From contig NZ_RCUA01000045.1 of NCBI RefSeq assembly GCF_003731635.1, positions 1 to 39,237 of the forward strand: 39,237 nt of DNA, in the 5' to 3' direction. Positions 39,181-39,237 of the stretch are shown here, piece by piece. The position numbers and the translations under genes were made by a program. Source of the stretch: Marisediminitalea oceani (GTDB taxonomy: Bacteria > Pseudomonadota > Gammaproteobacteria > Enterobacterales > Alteromonadaceae). The notes beneath the pieces are model-generated. The model saw nothing but the letters and a program-made list of their open reading frames with translations. It did not search any database and was not told the DNA's origin. Numbering within the stretch: position 1 is the stretch's first letter; each line of letters starts with the position of its first letter.

Positions 39181-39237
39181 TGGCTGGGGTAGCAGGACTC
39201 GAACCTACGGATGGCGGGATCAAAACCCGCTGCCTTA
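39181..39237 (-). tRNA. tRNA-Gln (TTG), cut by the right edge
   Basis: The minus strand from the edge reads the end of the D arm, an anticodon arm (GCGGG / CCCGC) with loop TTTTGAT (anticodon TTG, Gln), the T arm (GTTCGAGTC) and the acceptor end TACCCCAGCCA with encoded CCA. The 5' acceptor strand lies outside the window. A tRNA-Gln is common next to the miaB-ubiF locus in gammaproteobacteria. Confidence 0.93.

Noticed and set aside
39083..39223. Longer N-terminus for the esterase
   Set aside because: It would translate through the tRNA-Gln and its terminator. The signal peptide begins at 39082 or 39070.

Overview
The window looks like chromosomal DNA of a free-living marine-type gammaproteobacterium, most likely an Alteromonadales (Alteromonadaceae) relative. 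This is inferred from the miaB-ybeZ-ybeY-ybeX-lnt block with ubiF divergent beside it, from the dense set of c-di-GMP, PAS and chemoreceptor genes, and from moderate GC. No rRNA is present, so the placement rests on gene content only. I see no insertion sequence, prophage or CRISPR array.

Layout. 1-1215: edge region, then two small genes of unknown function (a membrane protein and a secreted Cys-rich protein). 1252-5486 (minus): a tightly coupled operon of an amicyanin-like cupredoxin, a dCache-HAMP-GGDEF-EAL protein with a ruined GGDEF site, a DUF3034 outer-membrane-type protein and a truncated-globin lipoprotein. 5747-8879: a short-chain dehydrogenase converging on a 781-residue PilZ protein. 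9010-11249 (minus): TonB, ECF sigma factor, membrane anti-sigma-like protein and NTF2-like protein; the TonB start appears frameshifted. 11449-14093: a small orphan and an OmpR-type response regulator/histidine kinase pair. 14293-17283: a soluble multi-PAS chemotransducer whose first two PAS domains carry FixL-type haem-ligand spacing, converging on a BLUF-EAL blue-light phosphodiesterase. 17559-20400: a lipoprotein, then an Nramp-fold transporter lacking the metal motifs in an apparent operon with an exported MTA/SAH-nucleosidase-like enzyme. 20709-25812: nucleotidyltransferase-like protein, giant DUF748 (AsmA-like) protein with an internal 39-bp repeat, and a lone flagellin with a near-consensus sigma-28 promoter. 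26206-28133: an IbpA-type small heat-shock protein with a sigma-32-like promoter and ROSE-type RNA thermometer, and a secreted prolidase-like amidohydrolase. 28236-35349: the conserved lnt-corC-ybeY-phoH-miaB cluster, ubiF and a small membrane protein. 35377-39237: TetR regulator with a double operator facing an AhpD-like gene, an AGCS transporter, a secreted esterase and a tRNA-Gln cut by the right edge.

How it fits together. Much of the left half is signal transduction: two EAL phosphodiesterase candidates, a PilZ protein, a haem-PAS chemotransducer candidate, a two-component pair and an ECF system. Together with the cupredoxin, globin and BLUF domains this suggests that copper/redox state, oxygen or NO, and light feed into c-di-GMP and motility. 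That link is an inference from gene content. The right half is mostly housekeeping (lipoprotein maturation, ribosome and tRNA maturation, ubiquinone synthesis).

Most novel-looking items: the cupredoxin/c-di-GMP/DUF3034/globin operon, the tandem FixL-like PAS chemotransducer, the Nramp variant paired with a nucleosidase whose catalytic Asp is Asn, and the TonB frameshift.
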